Source: Sphingobium sp. DEHP117 (GTDB taxonomy: Bacteria; Pseudomonadota; Alphaproteobacteria; Sphingomonadales; Sphingomonadaceae). Taken from it: 64,000 nucleotides of DNA. Location: positions 1 to 64,000 of the forward strand of contig NZ_JAPFBJ010000002.1 of NCBI RefSeq assembly GCF_030867385.1, given 5' to 3'. The notes below the pieces were generated by a model. It had not been told where the DNA came from, did no database searches, and saw only the letters and a list, made by a program, of their open reading frames with translations. The position numbers and the translations under genes are program-made. This document shows positions 1 to 8,265 of the stretch, piece by piece (the stretch's first letter is position 1; each line of letters starts with the position of its first letter).

Positions 1-1510
1 GGGCCGCGCTGGATCGGCTCGAGGCGCGCCGCGCCCGGCTGCTTGCCCGAGCGCGGACTGCCTGGCGCAGGCGCCGCCTGCGGCAGCGCGCGGCCTCGAG
101 CGCCATATCGCGCGTCGAGCCCGGCAAGGCCGCGGCGTGCCGATCTGGACGACCGCGCATAACGGCGTCACGCGCACCGATCCCCGCACCGGAGAAGCGA
201 CGCCGCCGATCAACGTCCATCTTCTCCATCTTCATGCCGGTGTCGATGCTGAGGCGGAACCGGCCATGCATTTCGGACTCGCCAAGGGCGTCTCCGCCCT
301 GATCGAAGCCGCTGCCGCCGACCTGGGCGTCGAAGTGGGCGGCATGGACACGCCGATCTCGATTGATCCCGATAGCGGTCGGCCATGGCGCGCACGCTTC
401 GATGCGAAGACGCTCGCACAAGAGGAACGGATGCTTCAGGCGGCCGCCTATAGTGTGCGCTTACCTCACCGGCATGCGCGACTGCGAGGTGCAGGCGATG
501 CGGCGGGGGTGCCTCTCGATCGCGCGCAGCGAGGATGGCCTGGTCGAGCGGCATCGCATTCGATCGACCATCTACAAGCGTCGGTCGACCATGGGCGAGG
601 CGGCGAGCTGGGTGACGATCGAGCCGGTCGCAGACGCGATAGCGGTGCTTGAACGCCTGTCGGCAAGACCGACGCGCGCCAGCGGCAGCGATACGCTCTG
701 GCCGGTGCTACGCCCCGGCGCCGCCACCAAGACGCATCTGTCGAGCGAGGTGGTCCGCCAACTCAACGCCTTCCGCGACCACCTCAACGCTGCCTTCGGC
801 AGCCCTGATGTGCCGGTCATCCCGTCCGGACCCGGTGGCAAGCCGTGGCGCATAACGACGCGGCAGTTCCGCCGCACCATCGCATGGCACATCGCCAACC
901 GTCCGTTCGGCACCATCGCCGGCATGATCCAGTATAAGCACGCCTCGGTCGCCGCTTTCGAGGGCTATGCCGGAACCAGCGCATCGGGGTTTCGCGCCGA
1001 GGTCGAGGCGCAGCGCCGGCTCGGTCAGCAGGGCGACCTGCTGGACTATTTCGACCGGCGGCAGGGCGGTGCCTCACTCGCGGGGCCGGCGGGACCACGC
1101 ATCGCGCGGACGCTCGACGATGCGGCCGTGCAGCTCGGGCCCTTGCCCGCCATGATCGCCGACCGCTCCCGGCTACGTGTCATGCTCGCCAGCGTCGCGC
1201 GAACCCTCCATGTCGGCCTCCTCGCGGATTGCTTCTTCGATCCCGCCACCGCGCTCTGCCTCAAGCGCGTGACCACCCCCGATCCCAAGCAGCCGCTCAC
1301 GGCGCTGTGCGAGCCGACCCGCTGTCCCAACGCCTGCATCACCGCCCGTCACAGGCCAGCTTGGGAACGCGCGGCCGATGATGCCAGGGCATTGCTGCGC
1401 GAACGACGTCTGTCGGATCTTCAACGCCATGCACTCGCCACCGAGATCAACCGGCTCACTACCGTGATCGACGCCATCGGCCCCGCGCCGCCGGAGGCCA
1501 ACCCGGCTGA
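1..1510 (+). pseudogene. Frameshifted long tyrosine recombinase/integrase, 5' end outside window
   Basis: The C-terminal half shows a tyrosine-recombinase signature: RRTIAWHIANRPFGTIAG followed by QYKHASVAAFEGYAG (around 870-975). Here the HxxR-like and final Tyr motifs resemble those of long integrases found on actinobacterial and proteobacterial mobile elements. A cysteine-containing tail follows (CFFDPATALC, CEPTRCPNAC). The coding frame is broken: one frame reads up to about 455 (AQEERMLQAAAY) and another resumes with VCAYLTGMRDCEVQAMR. Another shift lies near 60-110, where LDRLEARRARLLARART passes into a different frame. The frame then runs on without a stop into the next gene; a TGA in another frame at 1508-1510 is the probable natural stop. 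It is either decayed or in a stretch of poor sequence quality. Its element and target are not visible. Confidence 0.6.
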
Positions 1511-1664
1511 CGGCGGAAGCTCTGCGCCGGTCGGCGCGCTGGCGCAACGGCGTTGCCGTCCTCCGCTTCGCTGCGGCCCTACGGGTGCGCAACCGCGCTT
1601 GTGCCCGGCGCTAGTCGAGCTCCGCCGCGGGGATGGCCCCCGACGGGCAAGCGGAGTTCAGATC

Positions 1665-2442
1665 ATGCCAACTCAGGTACGAGCCGACGTCTATACTCGG
1701 GTCACCGAGGCGATCCTTGCAGCGATCGAAGCCGGTACGGGCAACTGGCGCATGCCATGGCATCACAGCGGCGCCGATGTCACCCGGCCGACCAACATCG
1801 CCAGCGGCAAGCCCTATCGCGGAACACACGGTGTCGCTCTGGGCGGCGGCCTATGGCGGCGGCTATGCGAGCGGGGTCTGGGGCACTTATCGTCAGTGGC
1901 AGGACCGCGGCGCCCAGGTCCGCAAGGGCGAGCAGGCCAGCCTCGGCGTCCTCTGGAAGGAGATCAGCCGGCGCGACGACGAGCAGGATGACGAAGATGG
2001 CGGCAAGGGACGGCGGCTCTTCGCCCGGGCGTTCAGCCTGTTCAACGCCGATCAGGTCGACGGCTACGCGCCCGAGCCCGGGCCGGTCCTGCCCGAGAGC
2101 GAGCGCCTTGCGGCCGCCGAGGCCTTCATCGCCGCGCTCGGTATCGACACGGTCTACGGGTCGAGCAGCGCCTATTACCATCTCGGCGAAGACCGCATCT
2201 ACATGCCGCACTTCGCAACCTTCCGTAGCGCGCATGGATTCTACGGCACCCATATCCACGAGTGTGCCCATGCCAGCGGCGCGGCGCATCGGCTCGACCG
2301 GGATTTCAGCGCCAGGTGGACCAAGGACGCGCTCGCGATGGAGGAAGCGACCGCCGAGCTGACCGCCTCGTTCCTGCTTGCCGACCTCGGCATCGCGCAC
2401 GATCCGCGTCCCGATCATGCCGCCTATATCGCCTCCTGGCTG
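1665..2442 (+). pseudogene. ArdC-like antirestriction protein, N-terminal part, frameshifted and cut by a transposon
   Basis: ArdC-type proteins are plasmid or ICE antirestriction proteins with an N-terminal ssDNA-binding domain and a C-terminal zincin-like metallopeptidase domain. The start ATG at 1665 gives MPTQVRADVYTRVTEAILAA, then GTGNWRMPWH and NIASGKPYRG, typical of the N-domain. The frame shifts near 1828, and the downstream frame gives TVSLWAAAYGGGYASGVW, GAQVRKGEQ, and the zincin motif HECAH in THIHECAHASGAAHR (near 2255-2290). The coding sequence stops making sense right after YIASWL (2442), where a recombinase-trio element begins. The displaced C-terminus (LQVLKNDSRAIFTAASKAQ) is at 6308-6379. 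So the gene is inactivated twice over in this sequence. Confidence 0.75.
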
Positions 2443-2471
2443 GCGTTATGCTCACCTCGCCATAACCTGGC

Positions 2472-2504
2472 TAATCGCGAGGTGTCGATAATGTGAAGGA
2501 ACGC
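2472..2504 (+). repeat. RIT copy 1 left terminal inverted repeat
   Basis: These 33 bp starting TAATCGCGAGGTGTCG are the exact reverse complement of 6275-6307. Just outside lies a degenerate inverted copy of its outer half (TTATGCTCACCTCGCCATAA, ending near 2465), separated by CCTGGC. Just inside, at 2540-2555, a 16-bp inverted copy of its inner half ends next to the ritC stop codon. Confidence 0.9.
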
Positions 2505-2556
2505 GGCCAGATTGGCCGAGTTCTGGGGTTTCCTGCCAACGTTCCTTCACATTATT

Positions 2557-3561
2557 TCAAAGCGTGTCGAGCCAGGCGAGCACGCTTGTATCGCGCTTCC
2601 ACGAAGGCTGACCGCCGGGTGTTGTCGGAACGGCGACCTGTTCCAGGGCCTTTCGCTTCGTTTCAAGATTGGCCCTGGCATAGTGGTTGGTCGTGTCGAG
2701 GCTCACGTGGCCGAGCCAACTGCGGATGACTGTAACATCGACGCCCGCAGATATGAGGTGCACGGCGGTGGCGTGCCGGAAGGCGTGCGGCGTCACGTGC
2801 TTGGTACGCAGCGTTGGTGTGGCTTCGGTCGCCGCCTTTACGTAGGCGGCAAGCTTGAATCGGACGCCCGACGCGCTGAGCGGTTCGCCATAGCGGTTAA
2901 CGAACAGCCGTTGGTCAGGCGCCCGTGGTTGCCGTTCGAGCAGCTTCTTCAGCAGCAAGGCTGTTTCAGGCCAGAGCGGGCAGATGCGTTCCTTCCGTCC
3001 CTTGCCGGTCAAGCGCACGCAGCTCGGACTTTCGAACCGGATTGCTTCGGGGCACAAGTCGAGCGCTTCCTGTATTCGTGCGCCGCTGTTGTAGAGGAAC
3101 GAGAGCAGCACATGATCGCGCATGCCTTCGAGCGTCGAACGGTCAGGCTGGGCAAGAATTGCCGTCACTTCCGCCGGATCCAGATAGCAGGGCTCCGATA
3201 CCGGCGTGCGCTTGACGGGTATGTTGAGGATTTCGACGCATTGCGCGATCGATGCAGGATCCCTGGTCGCCACGAAGTGGAAGAAGCTGCGGATTGCGGC
3301 AAGCCTGCAGTTGCGCGTGCCGATCGTGCCGCCGCGCTCATGTTCAGCGTAACTGAGGAACGCGGAGACCTCGCTTGCGGCCAGATCAGTCATCGTAATC
3401 ATAGCCACCTTCCTTCCAGCCCGCTGTGCGACGAACCGCAAGAACAGCCGCCAGGTATCGCGGTATGATCGGACTGTATGGATGGATGCGTTGCGCTGCT
3501 CGACCAGCCATTCGTAGAAGAACGCGCGCATCAGTACCGGGAACGGGTTGGCCTTGCTCAT
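2557..3561 (-). CDS. RIT tyrosine recombinase C (copy 1, intact)
   Basis: A 334-residue site-specific tyrosine recombinase, the third gene of the trio. The start ATG (3559-3561) overlaps the ritB stop in an ATGA arrangement and begins MSKANPFPVLMRAFFYEWL. An N-terminal SAM-like core-binding domain covers about residues 1-110. The catalytic domain has Arg162 (NSGARIQEAL), His259/Arg262 (TPHAFRHATAV), His285 (WLGHVSLDTT) and Tyr294 (NHYARANLE). It is identical in length to the copy at 10178-11182. In such elements the three recombinases are thought to act together on the element ends. The longer in-frame extension upstream of this ATG only arises because ritB is frameshifted in this copy. Confidence 0.85.
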   Translation of the reverse strand: MSKANPFPVLMRAFFYEWLVEQRNASIHTVRSYRDTWRLFLRFVAQRAGRKVAMITMTDLAASEVSAFLSYAEHERGGTIGTRNCRLAAIRSFFHFVATRDPASIAQCVEILNIPVKRTPVSEPCYLDPAEVTAILAQPDRSTLEGMRDHVLLSFLYNSGARIQEALDLCPEAIRFESPSCVRLTGKGRKERICPLWPETALLLKKLLERQPRAPDQRLFVNRYGEPLSASGVRFKLAAYVKAATEATPTLRTKHVTPHAFRHATAVHLISAGVDVTVIRSWLGHVSLDTTNHYARANLETKRKALEQVAVPTTPGGQPSWKRDTSVLAWLDTL

Positions 3562-4926
3562 GTCTGCACCTCCCGCTCCATGCTGAGGCAAGGTGCGCCC
3601 ACCATGCGGAACCGCTCGTTTGCGTAATGCAGCAGATCCTGGGTGACCGTGATGTAGACCAGCGTAGAGTTGATATCCCGGTGGCCGAGGTAGGTCGCGA
3701 GGAATGGCAGACGGTCCTGCGGGTTGATGCCCGTCCTGTACCATTCGAGGATCCGGTTCACGACCATCGAGTGGCGCAGGTCGTGCAAACGCGGTCCCGT
3801 TCGCCCCTGCGGTGGCTTCAGCCGGCACGGCGTATGACGTCAACGAGCAGCCAGGCGACGGCTTGCTTCGTATAGCGGCCGCTCCGCTGCTCGTGCCAGA
3901 ACAGACCTGACCTCGGATCCTGCGGGGCACCCGCGCGACGCCGCACATCGATGTACGCCCGAAGTTCGGCCATCACAGTGTCGGGCAGCGGCAGTATCCT
4001 TGTCTTGTAGAACTTGGTCTGCCGTATAGTGATCGTGCCGCCCTGAAGATCAACATCCCCCAGATCAAGGCGGGCAACCTCGCTGCGCCGCAGGCCCGCG
4101 CAATAGGCGAGCAGAAGCATCGTGTAGACACTCAACGGGCGAAGCGACGCTCGCGGAGAGGGGTAAGAGCGAGCAATGTCGAGCATATGCTGCACGTCGG
4201 CGGGCGTATAGATATGAGGTTTGCGCCATTGTTTGGCCACTTCCTTCCCGGACGTGGGTCCGGTCGGCGCGGTGGGATCGACGGATCCCGGTGGCGGAGT
4301 ATCTTCGCAAGGACGCGCTTCAGCTTTTCGCATTCGGCAGGATGATTGCGCGTGGCCTTCGCCGCCGCCCAGTGTTCGAGCATCACCCCGATCGGTTCAT
4401 CCTGCAGCGCCGGGTTCAGCTGTAGGAACCGGTCGAACCGCAAAAGCCACACAGGCTGCGTGGTATATTTGTACCCCCTGTTGCGCATCAGCGTAACGTG
4501 GCTCGGCCATGATCGCGCCCAGCACGCTGCCGAACGGTTTGGGCTGATGCAGTTCGGCAAGGGCTTGTTCTGGATCGCGTGAAGCCAGAGCGCGCCAGAC
4601 CGGCATGCACTGCTTGACGTTGCACTCCTTGCGCAGGACGACGACGGGATTGCGGTGGATCGCCCCGGTTTGCACAAGGTGATCGAGGAACCGGTCGATA
4701 ATGCGGGTGCGGTGGAGCAGCGTCGTCGCTGTCAACGGTCGGACCACGCCGCAACAGGCCTACCAGCACAATATGGCCGAGTTCGGTGTGGTGCTCGCGG
4801 CGACGTCCTGGAAAAGCTGTAGAGCACCTGGTTGTAATAGGTGCGTCTGTTCTTGCTAGCGCAGGCCCAAGGTCCGCGAGAATAGCGCGCGATCAACAGT
4901 CGTTCGGGATCGGGCCATGGCGTCAT
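3558..4926 (-). pseudogene. RIT tyrosine recombinase B (copy 1), multiply frameshifted
   Basis: Same gene as the intact 454-residue ritB at 11179-12543, but broken by single-base indels. A C is missing in the run near 3822, a C is missing near 4249, an extra G sits near 4500, and at least eight small differences cluster at 4733-4945. The catalytic pieces survive in separate frames: CAGLRRSEVARLDL, HDLRHSMVVNRIL, and YLGHRDINSTLVY. Nearly all changes are insertion or deletion of one base next to an identical base rather than substitutions. That fits either very recent decay or consensus sequencing error. Confidence 0.8.
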
Positions 4927-6166
4927 GACCAGCACCTCCGATCCCGGAACGTCGAGCGCGATGGCCCGCAGGTCTTCGGTTGCCAGCTTGAGATACGGAG
5001 CGGTAGATTCCGTCGAACGATGACCCAGCATATCGCCGATCACCTTTTGCGGGACCGAGGCGCGCAGCATCTCGACCGCGCGGGCATGTCTGAAGATGTG
5101 TGGCCCACACTTCCCCGGTGGCTTGACCCCGGCATCCCGGGATTCGCCGGAAGACGGCACTATGCAGCACCCGGAGCCTTCCATAGGGTGCACGGGTCCG
5201 CACGAACACTTCGCGGGCGTCGGTCTGCGGTCGTCCCGAGCGCAGATAGCTTGAGGATGGCTTCGCCCACCGGAGCCATCAACGGCAGATAGGAACAGGC
5301 ACGGGTCTTGGTGTGGAGGATGCGGATCGATTCCGTCCGCCAGTCAATATCCTCGATCTTCAGATTGCGGATTTCGCCGGACCTCAGGACCATAAGTCGC
5401 CAGCAGTTGCAGGATCGCCTGATCTCTGAGCCCGATAGGCGTTGTGTCCTTTGCTCGCGGTTTCCAGAACGGCGGGCGATCTGATCGCGCTCCAGGATCG
5501 AGGGCACCCCTTCATAGGCATACAATAGCGGGGCGATGACGTGCGGCGACAAGTCGATTGCGGTGCGGCGCGTACGGTGGCAGATAACGCAACAGCGAGC
5601 GAAGACGCTCCGCCACGTCCTTCACCGATTTGCGCGTTTGGTGCGGGCTGCGCATATCCATGTAACGGTCCGATGTCGCCGACGCTCATTTCCACCAGGC
5701 TGTCGACGCCGCATCGATCAAGCTGCCAGGTCAGGAAGTTCCGACCTTCCCCACATCAATGCGTAGATGCTGCGCTCCGCAAGGCCCCGCTCCTCGCGCA
5801 GCCAGATCTCGTATTCGTCGCAAATCGTAAAGCGCAGCGTGTCAGCAGCACATGTCGCTTTGGGCGCGGGTGGCCAACGGCCCTGTGCAAGCCGCAGTAG
5901 GGCGTGGATTCCAGAACGCGGAATGGAGTGCCAACACGGCCCTGGTGGTCGGCCATGACGTTTGCGGAACATCGTGATCGCATGGTGCAAATAGTACCCC
6001 ACCTGCGCCTCGGTCACCTCCGCGATCGGGGATGCTGCGCCGGGCAAGATAGTCGAGGAACCCGCGCGCATAGGCGCAGTAGTTCCCGGCCACCACCGGG
6101 CTGTATCGTTGGCTGGTCAGTACGGATCTGAAGTTCGGAGATCAGTTCGCAATCGGTATTCGGCAT
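4923..6166 (-). pseudogene. RIT tyrosine recombinase A (copy 1), multiply frameshifted
   Basis: Corresponds to the intact 410-residue ritA at 12540-13772. The start ATG is at 6164-6166. Single extra bases occur near 5134, 5230, 5388, 5450, 5480, 5575, 5669, 5748, 6028 and 6132 relative to copy 2, so no long frame remains. Fragments with the recombinase signature (LRSGEIRNLKIEDIDW, HIFRHARAVEMLRAS, MLGHRSTESTAPYLK) are still readable in different frames. Confidence 0.8.
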
Positions 6167-6274
6167 TGACGGCTCCTCTGCTGGTCAAACGACCGCAGAG
6201 GTTCGTCGAGAAATAATGCGGAGCAAAGCCCGTCAGATAACGTCGCAATTCTGCGCATTTCAGACACTGAAACT

Positions 6275-6307
6275 GCGTTCCTTCACATTATCGACACCTC
6301 GCGATTA
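6275..6307 (-). repeat. RIT copy 1 right terminal inverted repeat
   Basis: Exact 33-bp inverted copy of 2472-2504, ending CACCTCGCGATTA. The host ardC reading frame resumes at 6308. A short palindrome TTTCAGACACTGAAA (6258-6272) lies just inside the repeat. Confidence 0.9.
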
Positions 6308-6379
6308 CTTCAGGTGCTGAAGAACGACAGCCGCGCGATCTTCACTGCGGCCAGCAAGGCGCAGGCGGCGGCCGATTGG
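6308..6379 (+). pseudogene. ArdC-like C-terminal fragment displaced by RIT copy 1
   Basis: Reads LQVLKNDSRAIFTAASKAQ then AAADW, the standard C-terminal end of ArdC-type antirestriction proteins. It continues the frame interrupted after YIASWL at 2442. After ADW the sequence stops looking like ArdC (DARPAAVTLTRP) and enters the convergent end of merR, so the extreme C-terminus was lost where the mercury cassette joins. Confidence 0.75.
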
Positions 6380-6404
6380 GATGCACGCCCAGCAGCCGTG
6401 ACGC

Positions 6405-6821
6405 TCACGCGGCCCGCACCTCGGCGCCGAGCGCATCAAGCAGCGGACAGCCCGGATCCTGACCGGCATCGCAGGCTCGCACCGAGTCTGCCAGAACCCG
6501 TTCCATCCGCCTGAGGTCCGCGATCCGCGCGCGCACATCCTGCAGATGCGACGCCGCGAGCTCGCGGACTTCGGTGCAGGAGGCCTGGCCGCCGGCCGCG
6601 AGTCCGAGCAAGGCGCGCACCTCGTCAAGGGTGAAGCCCAGCTCCCTCGCACGGCGCACGAAGCCCAGGCGAGCCACGTCCTCCCGACCGTAGCTGCGGT
6701 AACGGCCCCGCCGCGGCGGAACGGGCAGCAGCCCGATCCGCTCGTAATAGCGGATCGTCTCGATGTTGCAGCTGGTACGGCGCGAGAGTTCGCCGATCTG
6801 GATCGCGGCGGTTGCGGCCAT
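6405..6821 (-). CDS. merR: MerR mercury-responsive transcriptional regulator
   Basis: A 138-residue MerR-family regulator that represses its divergent operon without Hg(II) and activates it when Hg(II) binds. The N-terminal winged HTH reads IQIGELSRRTSCNIETIRYY and YRSYGREDVARLGF. A dimerisation helix follows, then the metal-binding loop. The three cysteines sit at positions 82, 117 and 125 (SCTEVREL, ACDAGQDPGCPLLDAL), which matches the Cys82/117/126 set of classical MerR almost residue for residue. That makes mercury, not copper or zinc, the likely signal. It is transcribed away from merT, with the operator-promoter between them at 6837-6867. Confidence 0.92.
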   Translation of the reverse strand: MAATAAIQIGELSRRTSCNIETIRYYERIGLLPVPPRRGRYRSYGREDVARLGFVRRARELGFTLDEVRALLGLAAGGQASCTEVRELAASHLQDVRARIADLRRMERVLADSVRACDAGQDPGCPLLDALGAEVRAA

Positions 6822-6836
6822 CTTCCAAAATACCTC

Positions 6837-6867
6837 TTGAGTCTGTAGTCGCTACAGATGGTAGGAT
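6837..6867 (+). promoter_or_regulatory. MerR-type promoter/operator for the mer genes
   Basis: The -35 TTGAGT (6837-6842) and -10 TAGGAT (6862-6867) are separated by 19 bp, the over-long spacer typical of MerR-activated promoters. The spacer region holds a perfect dyad TCTGTAG-TCG-CTACAGA (6842-6858), the expected MerR operator. It lies between divergent merR and merT. Confidence 0.88.
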
Positions 6868-6896
6868 AGCTGCATGCCCGCCACAAGGAGTCGCCC

Positions 6897-7256
6897 GTGA
6901 CCCAGACACCAAGCCCGCCCAAGGGGATAAGTACCGCCGCGCTTACCCTGGCGGGGATCGCCGCCGCGTTCGGCGTCGCTGCCTGCTGCGCACTGCCGAT
7001 CCTCTTGGCATCCGCCGGCATCGGCGCGGCCTGGCTCAGCGGCGTGGCCGTCGTCTCCGCGCCCTATCGCACGCCGCTCCTCGTGATCGGCGCATTATGC
7101 CTCGTCGCCGGCGCCGCGCTGCTATTGCGCCAGCAACTCGCCGCCATGCGCTGCGGCCCGGACGGCGTGTGCACGCCGCGCTGGACGCGCATCCTCACTC
7201 TCGCCGGCCTATTGGTCGGCGCGGCACTGCTCTGGGCGGGTTATAGCTATGTCTGA
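6897..7256 (+). CDS. merT: MerT mercuric ion transport protein
   Basis: A 119-residue inner-membrane protein that passes Hg(II) into the cytoplasm. It has three predicted membrane segments (about 15-45, 60-78, 98-116). The vicinal pair Cys30-Cys31 lies in the first (FGVAACCALPILL), and a second pair Cys86/Cys92 (RCGPDGVC) lies in the cytoplasmic loop, the classic MerT arrangement. The start is GTG at 6897 with AAGGAG (6885-6890) in front. It is the first gene of the mer operon, directly after the MerR-type promoter, and overlaps the next gene by 8 bases. No MerP is visible in the cassette. Confidence 0.88.
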   Translation: MTQTPSPPKGISTAALTLAGIAAAFGVAACCALPILLASAGIGAAWLSGVAVVSAPYRTPLLVIGALCLVAGAALLLRQQLAAMRCGPDGVCTPRWTRILTLAGLLVGAALLWAGYSYV

Positions 7257-7476
7257 CGTCGTTCCGGAGCTGCACTCGACCCTGACCTGTCCGCACTGCG
7301 GACATCAGGCGACCGAGACGATGCCGACCAACGCATGCCAGTTTTTCTATGACTGCCGGGGCTGCGGCGCGGTCCTCAAGCCCAAGCAGGGCGATTGCTG
7401 CGTCTTTTGTTCCTATGGCGACGTTCCGTGTCCGCCGATCCAGATCGAGGGCAAGGGCGCGTCCTGCTGCGGCTGA
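7249..7476 (+). CDS. GDCCVxC-motif small cysteine-rich protein
   Basis: A 75-residue soluble protein with 11 cysteines: CPHC (14/17), Cys30, DCRGCG (36/39), the family-defining GDCCVFCSYG (50/51/54), Cys61, and a terminal CCG (73/74). Members of this family (some are selenoproteins) are often found beside mer genes; the biochemical role is not established. Its position between merT and merB, with an overlapping start, suggests it handles mercury thiolate in the cytoplasm, perhaps replacing the missing MerP or the N-terminal HMA domain of MerA as a metallochaperone. That role is an inference. Confidence 0.85.
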   Translation: MSDVVPELHSTLTCPHCGHQATETMPTNACQFFYDCRGCGAVLKPKQGDCCVFCSYGDVPCPPIQIEGKGASCCG

Positions 7477-7485
7477 AGACAAGCC

Positions 7486-8265
7486 GTGACGCTTGCCACC
7501 CCCGCTGACGCTGCCCCTGAACCGACGGTTGCATTCCCCGACGGCACCGTCGTCCCGGACTGGACTGCGGTCACCGCGCCAAGCGCCCATTCGGCCCTGA
7601 CAGCGCTGTTCGCGGCATTTATCGGCCGCAGGTGGCATGGCATCGACAGCACCGAGGACGAGGTGCGGCGTGCCATCCTCCGGGCCTATGTCACCCAGGG
7701 CCACGCGCCGGCGCCGGTGGAGATCGCTGCCGCGGTTGCGCTCCCGCCCGGCGACGTGGCCGCAGCGCTCCACCGGCTCGCCGGACGCGATCTCGTGGTC
7801 CTCGACGGCGACGGCCGAGTGAGCGGCGCCTATCCTTTCACCGATGCTCCCAGTGAGCATCAGGTGGAGGCCGCGGGTATCACGATGGGAGCCATGTGCG
7901 CCCTCGACGCGCTGGGGATCTGCACGATCGCACCGCACGCCAGCCTCATCCGCTCGTCATGCCGCCAATGCCGGCGCTCGCTTGCGATCCATGTCCACGA
8001 CCGGGGCTGCACCTTGGGCGACGTCGTGCCCGAGGGGATTCTCGTCTGGTCCGGTCATCGCTACACCGGCGGCTGTGCAGCGTCTTCGCTCTGCACTCAG
8101 CAGGCTTTCTTCTGCCATGCCGATCATCTTGAAGCCTGGCGTATGGACGGTTCCGTGACCGCCCGCGACGGCATTCGCCTGACCCTGCGCGAGGCCCTCC
8201 AGGTCGGCCGCGCGATCTTTGCACCGATGCTCGGAGGGATATTGCCATGGCCCATTACGACCTGA
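7486..8265 (+). CDS. merB: MerB-like organomercurial (alkylmercury) lyase
   Basis: A 259-residue enzyme predicted to cleave the carbon-mercury bond and release Hg(II). The catalytic triad of MerB is present in context: Cys138 and Asp141 in MCALDALGI (equivalent to Cys96/Asp99) and Cys203 in SSLCTQQAFFC (equivalent to Cys159). An N-terminal helical domain (about 30-115) precedes the lyase domain. It is somewhat longer than the ~212-residue plasmid R831b enzyme. The GTG start at 7486 lies 9 bases after the GDCCVxC gene. It overlaps the reductase gene by 19 bases, so product release and reduction are probably coupled. Confidence 0.82.
   Translation: MTLATPADAAPEPTVAFPDGTVVPDWTAVTAPSAHSALTALFAAFIGRRWHGIDSTEDEVRRAILRAYVTQGHAPAPVEIAAAVALPPGDVAAALHRLAGRDLVVLDGDGRVSGAYPFTDAPSEHQVEAAGITMGAMCALDALGICTIAPHASLIRSSCRQCRRSLAIHVHDRGCTLGDVVPEGILVWSGHRYTGGCAASSLCTQQAFFCHADHLEAWRMDGSVTARDGIRLTLREALQVGRAIFAPMLGGILPWPITT

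Larger units (their letters stand above)
2443..6307. mobile_element. RIT (recombinase-in-trio) element, copy 1
   Basis: An element of about 3.87 kb with three overlapping tyrosine recombinase genes on the minus strand and 33-bp perfect terminal inverted repeats (2472-2504 and 6275-6307). It splits an ardC-like gene at the SWL codons. It is nearly identical to the copy at 10064-13913 (shared sequence starts at 2434 and 10055). Compared with that copy it has a net excess of 15 bases, made up of many single-base indels between 3820 and 6135, so ritB and ritA are broken while ritC is intact. The exact left boundary is uncertain, because 29-31 bp shared by both copies lie outside the left inverted repeat. 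Confidence 0.85.

Noticed and set aside
2512-3468. Open frame of 318 residues on the plus strand, repeated at 10133-11089
   Set aside because: Antisense to the intact ritC recombinase; composition is Arg/Ala-rich with no motif. It is repeated only because the element is.
6314-6514. 66-residue open frame after RIT copy 1
   Set aside because: Only its first ~22 residues are real (ArdC remnant); the rest is antisense to merR.
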